A DNA stretch of 64,000 bases. Source: Paralithodes platypus. Lineage: Eukaryota > Arthropoda > Malacostraca > Decapoda > Lithodidae. Under the pieces are notes generated by a model. That model made no database searches. It was not told the origin of the DNA and saw only the letters and a list, made by a program, of their open reading frames with translations. The stretch lies in the NCBI GenBank assembly GCA_032716605.1, contig CM064502.1, positions 54,928,368 to 54,992,367 on the forward strand, in the 5' to 3' direction. The position numbers and the translations under genes are program-made. Below, piece after piece: positions 35,640 through 45,672 of this stretch (position 1 is the first letter of the stretch; every line of letters begins with the position of its first letter).

Positions 35640-36390
35640 CCCAAGAACAACCCTAACCTATGCTAGTATTATGGGTGGGGGCTCCCGCCCCCACACCCCC
35701 GCTGATTGAGTAAAACTGTTACCTGTAGAAATCCAGTTTGTGTGGAGTAATAGGCGGCATAGGCCTAGCCTATATTATAAAAATATAGTAAACTTTGAGA
35801 AGACATTAGCCTAACCCAACAACCTTACCCAACCTATCCTAGCATTATGGGTGGGGGCTGGCGCCCCCACAACCCGCTGGTTGGGTAAGTGCAAAAAAAA
35901 AGTATTATTAGACATAAATTAGGCTACTCTAGCAACGAGTGGGCCGAGAGGTTCACAACAATAACATAGGTGCGGCGGCGGACGGAAGTTAAAATTAGAA
36001 ATAATCTTATTTATTACGGCAGGGGGTGACCAGTAGCGACAATGGTAGAGCGCTCGGTTTCTAACCGGGAGGACCGAGTTAGATTCTCGGCTGGTGGAGA
36101 TAGTTTGGGCAATCTCTTCACACCCCTTGCCTCAGTTTCGCCTGACCGTAAAATAGGTTACGCGGCAGGGTGAAAAGGGGTCTTCGGATCCTCCGGCCCT
36201 TCAACCCATTAAAAAAAAAAAAAATTTTTATTACGGTACCAATTAATTTCCGGAAGTTTAAAGGCATGGGATTTTTTTTGTTTACCTTTATGTTACGGTA
36301 CTTGCCATGAACCATTAAGATTGCGCTGCCAGCCTAGTTGTGGCGCGGCTCTTAAATATTGTCCTAATAATATAATAAATAATTACTGTA
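35640..36390. repeat. Duplicated segment with GGGTGGGGGCT hairpin units (copy A)
   Basis: Similar to 44640-45110: CCTAGTATTATGGGTGGGGGCT..., AAATCCAGTT...GTAGTAAACTTTGA, GAGGTTCACAACAA, GCGGCGGACG and TTTCCGGAAGTTTAA occur in the same order. Copy A contains a SINE (36020-36226) absent from copy B. A related GGGTGGGGGCTGTCACCCCCAC hairpin also occurs alone near 32080. Confidence 0.75.
36020..36226 (+). mobile_element. tRNA-Arg-like SINE with target-site duplication
   Basis: The tRNA-like head carries an A box (TAGCGACAATGGTAGAGCG), an anticodon arm CTCGGTTTCTAACCGGG (loop TTTCTAA, anticodon TCT as in tRNA-Arg) and a B-box relic (GTTAGATTCTC). A non-tRNA body follows (CTTGCCTCAGTTTCGCCTGACCG, AAAAGGGGTCTTCGGATCCTCC) and then an A-rich tail. 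Direct repeats TTTATTACGG at 36010-36019 and 36227-36236 flank it. The paralogous site near 44968 lacks it. It would be mobilised by a LINE. Confidence 0.85.
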
Positions 36391-36399
36391 CTTATCTGT

Positions 36400-37150
36400 G
36401 AAAGCTGTGACGTGTGGAGAAGTTTCAGCCTGCTGGTTAGTTAGTCTAAAAGGTATTCGACGCAGGGCTCAAACTCCGCACCCATCTGTACCTGTGGGGA
36501 TAGTAGACATTAGAATATTAGAAGCCTTTCCTAAGCTTCCTTAAATGTGGCACACTAAGACATTGCCTAATATGAAACCCCAAAACTAGACTGGGCTAAA
36601 TATTAGGCGAAGAATCAGAAAAAAGTTTGCTCAGATTTGTCAAAGTTTCAGTAAAAAAAAAAAATAGGGCCTAGGCTTAAAAAAAAAAAAGCCTAAATAG
36701 TTTTAAAAAGTTTGCTCTGATTAGGCCAATGTTAAAGGGGGGTGGGGGCCAGTGCTCCCTCAACCCAAAAAAATTCCAATTTACACCTCAATTTCCCTTA
36801 CCTCTGTAAAAGCGCGATTAACCCAATAAATGCCGCCATTTGACTCTATCTTCGATTAATGAATAGTGGATAGCCTGGCCTAGGCTAAGTTAATGCATAG
36901 CCTAGCCTATCTATTTCCACTCAAACTAGGCTATGAAAAAAAAATCCTTGGAAAAATTAGAAAAAATCTTAAATAAGGCTGCTAAGTCTTTAAATGGTAG
37001 TTTTAGTGTGTATTATACTGTAGGCTATATTCAGTTATTCCTATATTAGGCCTAGCCTACCCCTATAGTATCCCTAAACTCAAAATCAAACACTCCCAAA
37101 CTCTGCCATCGGAATTGCAACTAGGAATGAGAATGGCCACACAAATTGCT
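36400..37150. other. No supported feature
   Basis: AT-rich sequence with TAGGCCTA/AGCCTA-like short repeats and A-runs at 36648-36690. I see no gene. Confidence 0.4.
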
Positions 37151-37157
37151 TACCTCA

Positions 37158-37480
37158 CTTTTTAACTATCAAATACAGCAGAATACAGTTGTAAAATAGA
37201 ACTATAAAAGTCAGTTAGTTCACATTATCGATCGTAGCAAACAAGGTGGCCAAATTCGCCACCGGTCAATGGCGGCGACCAGCTGCTTCCGTGTACATCA
37301 CAAATGGCAGATGCGAGCCACATTTGCGATCCACAAACTTTTTAAAGGGAAAAATACATACAAACTTGAACAAATTAAATAGTTGAAAGTCAAATAAAGT
37401 ATAAATTTTCGCAGACCACGTAATCAGATTGCCCCAAATTTAGTGACGTCATGTAGTTATAGCTCAATTCTGATTGGCTG
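37158..37480 (-). promoter_or_regulatory. Candidate promoter and non-coding first exon (CRE, inverted CCAAT, splice donor)
   Basis: A CRE-type TGACGTCA lies at 37444-37451 and an inverted CCAAT box (GATTGGCTG) at 37472-37480. To the left is a CpG-containing stretch (GGTGGCCAAATTCGCCACCGG, GGCGGCGACC) and, on the minus strand, a strong splice donor GTGAG|GTAAGC near 37157. Together they suggest transcription leftward from a host gene. No coding exon can be tied to it, and direction is uncertain because an ATGGCGGCG in decent context lies on the plus strand at 37269. Confidence 0.3.
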
Positions 37481-37499
37481 TAGTCTGCTAGTTTCCGAG

Positions 37500-38930
37500 C
37501 TCACGATCACCGATAATTTATAGAAGAATTAGAATACTCGATTACCTAAACAACGAAAACTATAAGAGACTTACACCAACGCTAGATCGTCGAAACTGCT
37601 GCAAAACAGTTGAATCTCACGGCAACTGAAGAGGGTGGCTTCCGAGCTCCTGATCACCAAGGATGTTCCCGCACGAGTGACCGCTCCGGCTCGAGTCCAG
37701 TCAACTTTGCCTCCCCCCCCCCCCCCAATCCCTCTTCCCGTTCTTTCTCTCTGCTCACCCCCCTCCTCTTCCCGTTCTTTCTCTCTGCTTTTATATTTGG
37801 TGAGGTTCGAACACCCTTGGTCGAATCATTTCGCGGCAATTTAGCCAATTTTGGGTTGATCGAATATTTACGTCTTGATATTATACAGCTTAGAAAGGGC
37901 CTTTAGTAATCAAGGCGGAAATATATCTCAATTAACCTTTTGAGTTCCACAAATACCTTCTGAACTTTATAAAATTGTCTAACAATGGCCCGAATAATAA
38001 TGAAGCCAGGTGTCATGGTATTGTTGACCGAGTTAAAATAATTGTTTCACTCGCGTATTCGAACCTTAATGCTCTATATTTAGCATAAAAGTCGCTATAT
38101 TCGCAAACCAAATTTTAAAATCCGCTAAATAAAGCCTGAACCGTGGCTACAATAATTAATGTTGGTGGATAGGCTACAAAACAAAGAATATGACTCGATA
38201 AATGTCACATTTTATTAATGCTTTAGAACAGTTATAATCTCCAAAAACAGCTATAATTAACATTGATAGATAACAAAGATTATTTCATACGGTAAATATC
38301 TCAAATATCTAGCATAAAAGTTGCTAAATTAGCAACGCTGCTCCAGATTGTTGACGATTCGACTCGCGTAAACGAAACGATACTCGCTTATTTTCGTAAT
38401 TATGCTGTTTAATCCACTTATGTATAGTATATATGGGTAATAAATGCTCACACTTTATAGCTTTAATTTTAAAATTTATTTTATAAATAATGGTGAAGTT
38501 AATTAGCCAGAATTTTGCACAATTCGTAACACGTCTGAATCGACTCTTCATATGAAGCACCTTTTATATTATCCACATGTTAGAGACCCCTTGCGAGGCT
38601 GGTGTGGAAGGTGCTGATTGGCTTATTTGAAATTTCCCGAGTTATGATAGGCTACAGACCTACAGTTATACAAGAGTCATGCCCTAATTACAATATTTCA
38701 AATTTGATGAATCTTTATAATAATGAATGCAAAATTTATGTTTTTAACACAAACGAAATTACAAAGAATATCCTACAACCGAATCCTAAGTTTGCTAAAT
38801 TATAATGAGTTTTAGTGGGACTTTTAAGGGAGATAGGCTAAATAATTATGAATATGGAACTCGACTTTTTAACATGACTGTACTAATGGTAGATCTATGC
38901 TGGCTATGGATAGAAATTTGAAGCCATTTT
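37500..38930. other. No supported gene; poly-C tract at 37711-37724
   Basis: Open frames over 37610-37906 are driven by the C-run and CT-rich sequence. The remainder is AT-rich and unassigned. Confidence 0.4.
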
Positions 38931-38939
38931 TACGGCCAA

Positions 38940-39177
38940 ATTTATATCTGGTGTAATCATACACTCTTTATATCTGGTGTAATCATACACTATTTATATC
39001 TGGTCTAATCATACACTATTTATATCTGGTGTAATCATACACTATTTATATCTGGTGTAATCATACACTATTTATATCTGGTCTAATCATACACTATTTA
39101 TGTCTGGTGTAATCATACACTATTTATATCTGGTGTAATCATACACTATTTATATCTGGTGTAATCATACACTATTT
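38940..39177 (+). repeat. 26-bp minisatellite, about nine copies
   Basis: The unit ATTTATATCTGGTGTAATCATACACT repeats head-to-tail. Copies three and six share a GTCTAA variant instead of GTGTAA, suggesting an early three-unit amplification. Confidence 0.93.
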
Positions 39178-39326
39178 GCAATGCTATTTTGATTACCAGT
39201 AAATAATTTAGCCTACTTAGCTTAGGAATAACCTCTAGGAATCAAAGGGGTATTTAAATTAACCTTCCCATTCTTACAGATATTTCCTAAATTAAAAGAA
39301 AACAGTCTGTAGGTAGCTCAAATTAA

Positions 39327-39535
39327 CCCCTTCGCTGTACCGGCAACGTTTTTTCAATGGTATTCTTGGTATATCGAGACGATTTTGTGGAGTTTAGCAA
39401 GGATCTGTGGTAGTTAAAAGGGTTAAGCGAGATAGTTCGAAGCCTGTTAATTGCTGGAGACCCTTTTTAAACCGAATAAAATTTTCTAAATATAGCTAGA
39501 ATAAACTTTAAAAGACGTCGCCGGTACAGAAGGGG
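39327..39535. mobile_element. piggyBac-like MITE (TTAA target, CCCCTTC ends)
   Basis: A 209-bp element sits between TTAA at 39323-39326 and TTAA at 39536-39539. Its terminal repeats are CCCCTTCGCTGTACCGGCAACG and CCCCTTCTGTACCGGCGACG. It is non-coding. Relatives are at about 41070-41215, 59103-59478 and 62195-62407. TTAA plus CCC ends point to the piggyBac superfamily; that is an inference. Confidence 0.75.
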
Positions 39536-39673
39536 TTAAAGGCAGAAAGCTTTAGTATTCCCTGGCTGACCCTTCCTAAATGATAAAACTATTAGCTTAA
39601 TTACTCAAGTCGTTTATGAGTTATAGAGGGCAGTGGTCTAGATAATTGGCCTACCTATTATGAATGGACTATA

Positions 39674-40119
39674 GTAATTGACCACTTGCGAGTTTCAGGC
39701 TATAAGGAAGTTGGAGCCGTGAACATCGATATTAAAGAGAAATGTAATAATAATGTGGATTTCTGATGGATAAAAAGTATGATTAATTTGGTTTTATGTA
39801 TTTTTAGATGTATTATGACCGTATTTTAGCTGATAATTCTGCTAAATATTGATGGCCACAGCTCCAACTTCCTTAAAGACCGAAACTCGCAAGTGGTCAA
39901 TTGCAAGATTTGATCTATAAGGAAGTTGGAGCTGCGGCCATTGATATTTAGTAAAATTATCAGCTAAAATACGGTCTTAAAGCACTTATAAATATATAAA
40001 ATCAAATTGATCATACTTTTTATCCATCAAAAACCCACATTATTATTCCATTTCTTGTTAATATCGATGTTCACGGCTCAAACTTCCTTATAACCTGAAA
40101 CTCGCAAGTGGTCTATTAC
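39674..40119. mobile_element. 446-bp foldback element
   Basis: The ends GTAATTGACCACTTGCGAGTTTCAGG and the complement of GTAATAGACCACTTGCGAGTTTCAGG enclose two long inverted arms (for example ATAAGGAAGTTGGAGCCGTGAACATCGATATTAA and its complement). An extra internal GAAACTCGCAAGTGGTCAATTGC sits at the symmetry point near 39890. No ORF and no confident target duplication. Confidence 0.75.
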
Positions 40120-40231
40120 AAACTCGCATTATATAACAAACAATTTGTATATATCGGTCGTTTACATATAGTTGAAATTAATGTTGTTTATGCACTAAGG
40201 GGATATGGCCTTATTTATTTGTTAATTGATA

Positions 40232-40235
<4 letters not shown>

Positions 40236-40285
<50 letters not shown>

Positions 40286-40753
40286 CTTTAATACATACGA
40301 GGTTGAAAGAAATGGCAATTTCTGCGTTGGAAATGTTATTATTCAAAGTTTCCAGGTCTCTGATGAGTTTTCGCCGGGTGGCAGGAAGTAGATGAATGAG
40401 ATGAGCAAAATTCATGGTGGTACAGGGTTACATAAATGTACTTACATGATGATACAGGATATACGACGCGTTTCACTGGACAACCAGCATTATCAAGTAA
40501 GGTTAGAATGATATAAAAGGTAAACAGGAACAGAAATTATCGTATACCGTACGTATATCGTATGTCATCATGTACATTTATGTAACACCCCTGTACCACT
40601 ATGAATTTTGCTCATCTCAATCATCTACTTCCTGCCACCCAGCGAAAACTCATCAGAGACCTGGAAACTTTGAATAATAAAATTTCCAACGCAGAAATTG
40701 CCATTTCTTTCAACCTCGTATGTATTAAAGAAAATTTATTACCTGGCTTTACT

Positions 40754-40795
<42 letters not shown>

Positions 40796-40800
40796 GGTAT
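40236..40800. mobile_element. Head-to-head pair of Penelope-like 5' ends flanked by AT microsatellites
   Basis: The minus strand from 40415 and the plus strand from 40601 both encode MNFAHL.HLLPAT.RKLIRD followed by ISNAEIAISFNLVCIKE, a Penelope-type N-terminus. The right copy continues NLLPGFTNIY before entering a TA tract (about 40758-40812). The left copy ends at an A/T homopolymer and TA tract (40230-40284). The spacer (40440-40570) carries a hammerhead-like motif. Inverted insertions and a microsatellite preference are known for Penelope elements. This family is distinct from the one at 1-1839. Confidence 0.7.
40461..40497 (-). ncRNA. Degenerate hammerhead-ribozyme-like motif of the Penelope element
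   Basis: The minus strand reads CTTGATAA, stem GCTGG-TTGT-CCAGT, then GAAACGCGTC. The short self-complementary ACGCGT helix III is typical of Penelope hammerheads. The first core strand departs from CUGANGA at the catalytic G, so it is probably inactive. Confidence 0.5.
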
Positions 40801-41216
40801 ATATATATATATTTTCCTCCCTAGACCTCCATCAACCTGTACAAATCACTCCCTTACCCCCCTTCAAAATACATTGGTACATTTTTCGGTAGACAAATGT
40901 CCCCGTCTAAAGCCATGGGCCCATGGAGTCACTCTTAAAATTACAGGCTCGCTTTCACTCGCCAGGAAAAAATCGACACCTAAATGGCACGAAAGGTCTT
41001 AATATTCACAAAGATATGGGGCGTAAAATCTTAAAATCGCAAAGCTAATGGCTGAACGTTATATAATTGTGCAGTTTAGGAAGGATCTGTGGTGGTAAAA
41101 TGGGTTAAGTGGTTTAGTTCGAAGCCTTATAATTGCTGGAGGTTCTTTTGAAAGTAAGAAAAATCGTCTAATAGTTGCCAGAATATAATGAAATACCGGT
41201 ACTGAATGGGTTAATG

Positions 41217-41601
41217 GGGGATGGGCTGGTTTTTCTGTCCCCCTTCACCCTCGTGTTTAGCCCCATTGTTTATTTAGGTTTTAAGACCTTCGCCCCATTA
41301 GTATGTCGATTTTAAAACCTTTCGTCCCATGTCTATATCAATATAAAGACCTTTCGTGCCATTTAGGTGTCATTTGTTTCCTGGCGAGCGGTAGGAAGCC
41401 TGTAATTTTAAGAGAAACCGGCCTTCAGCCTGGACATTTTTCTACCGAAAAATGTACACATTTATTTTGAACGTGGGTCTAGGGAGTGTTTTTTTAAGCT
41501 TGATGAAGGTCTAAGGAGGAAACTAAAAAAAAAAAAAAAACACACAATTATAAAAACATAGGCCTACATAAATGAGGACATAAATACGCCCATCCCCCCT
41601 T
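41217..41601. mobile_element. TTAA-flanked foldback MITE (family F)
   Basis: Starts TGGGGGATGGGCTGG after TTAA and ends GCCCATCCCCCC before TTAA. The inside carries TTTAGCCCCATTG, CCTGGCGAGCGGTAGG and GGCATTT-like landmarks plus TTTTTCTACCGAAAAATG. A further half copy in the other orientation lies at about 40815-41050. Confidence 0.72.
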
Positions 41602-41719
41602 AAGGTAGAAATATATTATCTTATGCAGTAGTTAAATAATATAGCCAAATAATTAATGGTGTTATGGCAAATTATTCATGTAAGTCAATCATACTTTGTT
41701 TTTTCATACATAAGGTTAT

Positions 41720-41900
41720 CTATCTATATGCTCAGGCCCAATCCCCACTTTTCCTATTTTTTCACCCCTCTATTTTATTTTTATTTTTTTATTTTTTTAT
41801 TTTTTTCTTGGGGGTGGCCGACTCAAGACAGAGCAAGAACAGGAAAACACAAAACAGCGAACAAACACAGACAAAACACAAAATTCACACACATTATAGT
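41720..41900 (-). repeat. SINE fragment (GGTGGCCGACTC..GACAGAGC)
   Basis: CTCAGGCCCAATCCCC, a T-rich tract, then GGGGGTGGCCGACTCAAGACAGAGCAAG and a CA/AAC-rich tail. Overlapping open frames are artefacts of this repeat. Confidence 0.5.
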
Positions 41901-42017
41901 GGGTGTATATTGATGAGGCCAACTGTACAAACTAGTGACGGTTAAGGTTTCCCAGAAAGTTTAATGGTTTCGCTTATTTTCCACAATGTATGGGACCTCA
42001 ATTTCGTTCAGGAGGGG

Positions 42018-42110
42018 TATAAATACGGAGAGAATTTTGCGAAATCATCAGTCGAGACTAGGACACCGTACAATAAGGATCACCATCACCTCTCTGCTGT
42101 ATCATCCAGG
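42018..42110 (+). promoter_or_regulatory. Arthropod-type core promoter with short first exon
   Basis: TATAAATA begins at 42018. The initiator TCAGTC (42048-42053) puts +1 at A42050, so the TATA box starts at -32. At +28 the sequence GGATCA fits five of six positions of the DPE consensus. The transcript would run to a splice donor-like CATCCAG|GTACTG at 42109/42110 without an ATG, i.e. a 5' UTR exon. A matching coding exon is not established. A strong acceptor with a short terminal-looking frame occurs at 45619-45672. Confidence 0.45.
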
Positions 42111-42316
42111 TACTGTGAAGGTTATTAGTTTGATTATAATCCTGGTTAGATATTTGTTATTAAATTCACTTAAAAAAAAATCACCAATTGGTAACTCCAT
42201 CTCACGTTTCTTTAAATTGGTTGCTTTGTTTCTTGTAGACTGGGTTATTTATAATTTAAATTAAACTATTTCCCTTTACCATTATTTTACTGAATTTTCA
42301 AGTAGTTTGTGTTAAA

Positions 42317-43054
42317 GGTGAACTACAGGGATGAACGAAAAAACTAAGATTAATGCAGTCCTAAATTTGCATGAATTTACTGTAATATGTATATCGGCAA
42401 TATCTATGTAATTCCATTAAACTCTAACAAAATATATATATATATGTCTGACTAATTGGCATTTTCAGCCAGCTGGAGTGGCTCCATTGTGTAGACTATT
42501 TTGTAAAAAAGATATGCGGTCCTGAACAGTGAGGGCTGTTTTTCGTAATTAATAACTTTCAATAAAATACTGAAGCTCTGCAAAAGATCGACCAACGTTC
42601 TGATTTAGTGCACATAAAGAAATAATCCCAGCTCGCCAGCAATTGACATATATTCAATGTTTATGCAGGTTTAGTCTGGTCCAGAGTTGAGGGTACTCTG
42701 TTGTAAGGCCTATTTCGTAATGATCATAGTTTTCTGTTCAATTTATATATCGCGGTCCCTTGACCAGACAGTGGTGAAGCCAAATGTTTAGCTGTAAACA
42801 TGCATACAAATTTAAGTTTCTCGAAAAAAAAAAAAAAATCCGATTCACCCATTTCCCATGTCTCTAGTTCCCGCCATTGGCCACCGTTAAGTCATGGTAA
42901 ACACGCCACTTCGCGCTACATAAAATAACTTCGATAAGCTATTTCTATATTGTTAGAACAAATTGATGAAAGTTCTTTAGTATCATGTACCTAAAACAAA
43001 GCAGATCCCAATAGACATTGTAGTTTGAATAGGTTTCATCCCTGGAATTCACCT
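42317..43054. mobile_element. Kolobok-like MITE (TTAA target, AGGTGAA ends)
   Basis: The 738-bp element sits between TTAA 42313-42316 and TTAA 43055-43058. Its terminal inverted repeats are AGGTGAACTACAGGGATGAA and AGGTGAATTCCAGGGATGAA. It has no ORF. The AGGTG ends and TTAA target match the larger THAP-bearing element at 47737-49415, pointing to a shared superfamily (Kolobok, by inference). Confidence 0.8.
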
Positions 43055-43059
43055 TTAAA

Positions 43060-44640
43060 TGCACGGGTGTTTTCTTGGGAACCAGAGCTTTTAAATTGAA
43101 TCTGATGTTAAACTAAAGACTGATTTGTGCTTACTTTAAAAAAAAAAAAAAAAAAAAAAAAAATATAGTTTAAGGAAGTTTACTTGAAACTTTTAATTTA
43201 ATGCTAAAAGTTTAAGTTCCATAGGCCTGTAGGTTTATTTTTAGTTTATAACTGTATAGGCCTATGGTTTGGAAGATTAGTTTACTGAGAATTTAATTTT
43301 TTCTCTTAAGGTAATGTTCATGGTTTTGCTGATGCTGAATGAACCTAGCCCATTAAACCGGTTCAGCCCGTGGTAGCCTACTCCAATCCTGGGTCTACGG
43401 AATTAGAACTATTGATATCTTCGAAAGTTTTTTTTTTTTATTTTTTTTTTTGCAATTCTGAAAGTTTGTTCTGTACTAAAATGTTATGCAAATAAAAATT
43501 CAAATATACTTTAGTATTGACTTACCTGTAGTGTGGAATTTTATTTAAAAATATATAAAAGAATTTTCTAAATTGGCCTAGTAACTTATATAACTAAAAC
43601 TAAAATGGCAGCCAAGCAAATTTGACCTTACTAGCCTACATAAAACTAAAATTGGTGCACATATAATTTAAGTCTTGGTTAATTAGTAAGACTTCCTTTT
43701 ATCATGTTCTCTGCCGTGTGTGGGCCGATCGGCTTTCTGCAGACAACTATTTTCGTATGTTATGTTAAACTATAATTAATAATGGTCAATATTTTAAACT
43801 CTACTGCTATTTTAAAGTAATTTTATTTTTGGATTAGTTATTATGGTTTTTAAGCTTTTATCGATTTCATGGGAATTAGTATTTACCCAGTGGCGTCACC
43901 AGTGGGGGGGGGCCTTAGCCCCCCCCCCCCCCCCCCAAATCAAGGACTCCGCCCCCCCCAAAAAATGCAAACTCTAAAACTGCCAAAAGTAATTAAAATA
44001 AATAAATAAAAATTTAATAAATAATGCATAACCAGTTCACCACATTCACCAGCCCTGCATCCCCCCCCCCCCCCCCCCCCCTCCACCCCAAATCTACATT
44101 TTATTAATTGATCCATATAGGTTAAATAAGAATTGTTTATGTAATGTGAATATTTATTCACAATTTACATAAACCTATGGCTATGACTCAAATCATAATA
44201 GTAATATTAGTAAGTTTCTCTTATATTTTCACCAAGCTTGGTTTTCTTTGAAGCTTGAGCCTTTGGGAAGGGTCAGCCAGGCAATAAGTATGGACATTCA
44301 CAACCCATTTGCTCTAGCCATTTAGCGAATTACAAAGGTTAGGGGTCACCATTTCTGGCCTACCTATAATGAATCTACTATAGTATACTATACCATTATC
44401 CAAAATAAACTAGTTACTAACTTAAACATTGCCCCCGATAGCGGTAAGGGCTATGAAGAATAGGGAAATTGAGTTAAAAAGCAAATGTACTTCATTGTAA
44501 CTAACAGTTGGCTTGGGTTAGTGACTTTTAGCCTCTTAAAACTATTTTTATAACTTTTTGAAGACTGTTAGATCGGGTTTCATGGGGTGGAATGGGCAAT
44601 GTTCCCATAGGCAAAGCTTATGTTCTAAAAATGCTAAACT
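43060..44640. other. Unassigned, with poly-C tracts and a possible hAT-like terminus
   Basis: CAGTGGCGTCACCAGTGGGG at about 43891 resembles ends of hAT-type MITEs and is followed by C-runs (43921-43936, 44061-44081). I cannot find the matching other end. The rest is AT-rich without support for genes. Confidence 0.3.
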
Positions 44641-45110
44641 TTGAAACGTTAGCCTAACTTTACCTATCCTAGTATTTTATTATGGGTGGGGGCTGTCACC
44701 CCCGCTGGTTGGATTTAAGTGCTAACGGTAGAAATCCAGTTGGGGTAGAGTGAAATGCCTAATGGCCTGTTATACAAATGTAGTAAACTTTGAAAAGACT
44801 TTAGCCTAACTCAACAAAATTACCTTCCCTACCCAAGATTATGGGTGGGGGCTGCCATCTCCGCTGGTTGGGTAACTGTGCAAAAAACAAATGGGACATG
44901 CAACTAGAGGGCAGCGAGGTTCACAACAAGAGTGTGGCGGCGGACGTAAGTGAAAATAAGATCCTAGTGTTTATTAAAAATTATTTTCCGGAAGTTTAAT
45001 CCTATGCGAACAATTTTTAATGTTATGTTTGCCATTACCCATCAAGATTGCGCTGCTAGTTGTGGTGAGGCTCGTAAATGGTCCAAAATAATTGATAGTC
45101 TACCTTATGG
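44640..45110. repeat. Duplicated segment (copy B), lacking the SINE
   Basis: Paralogue of 35640-36390 with two GGGTGGGGGCT units, GCGGCGGACG and TTTTCCGGAAGTTTAAT. Where copy A has the SINE plus target duplication, copy B reads straight through (GTGTTTATTAAAAATTATTTTCCGG). Confidence 0.75.
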
Positions 45111-45563
45111 CATGGGTCGAATAAAAGTGACTATGGTTGTCTCAACCAATGATGGCCCATCTATCCGAAGCCCTTATAACTAAACCGTGTATACATAGAC
45201 ATCTATATCAATGACTTCGCTATGTTAGGCTCCTGGCGTAGTTTCGAAGGATTCAGTCTTCGATAGGAAGGGTTAATGTCCGGGCCTGGCGTGGGTAATG
45301 TTAACTGGAGGTCAATGAAGCAAGTCTTGACAGTGTAGGGGTATATTAGCTTCTGGTCGAAAAATGTATACTAATTTTGTTAAAAGGGTTCATTCCCTCT
45401 TTACTTAATCATATAACCTGAAGTAAGTCTTGAGTAAACAGATTATCCAAGAGTCTACGAAATTATAGCAAACTTGTGGATCCTCTGAAATAGTCCCGTG
45501 ATAGCGGGAAATTCAAACTATCCAAAATGCAGTACCTCATTTTATTCAGAAGTTTCATAACTT

Positions 45564-45585
45564 AATTACCTTGGCCAAGGTAATT
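45564..45585. repeat. Perfect 22-bp palindrome
   Basis: AATTACCTTGGCC followed by its exact complement. It lies just upstream of an acceptor-like TTTACATTTGCAG (45606-45618). Role unknown; possibly a dimeric protein site. Confidence 0.5.
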
Positions 45586-45618
45586 TAATTAAAATCTTAT
45601 TATTCTTTACATTTGCAG

Positions 45619-45672
45619 AAAGTAGAATTCATCAGAGCTGCGGAAAAGATTATTTTTGGAACTGTTCACTAG
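45619..45672 (+). other. Possible terminal exon
   Basis: After a good splice acceptor (TTCTTTACATTTGCAG) one frame reads KVEFIRAAEKIIFGTVH and stops at TAG 45670-45672. It could end a transcript from the 42.05-kb promoter, but the link is speculative. The rest of 45110-46000 shows nothing. Confidence 0.2.

Noticed and set aside
38940..39177. Regular repeats that might suggest a CRISPR array
   Set aside because: The units are contiguous with no unique spacers and the DNA is eukaryotic; it is a minisatellite.
40108..41002. ORFs containing long Ile-Tyr repeats
   Set aside because: The IYIY part is a TA microsatellite; only the short N-terminal Penelope peptide is meaningful.
42317..43054. piggyBac assignment from the TTAA target alone
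   Set aside because: Ends start AGGTG, not CCC, and match the THAP-bearing element, so Kolobok-like is preferred.
43940..44161. Gly-rich ORF
   Set aside because: Runs through a C homopolymer; low-complexity artefact.
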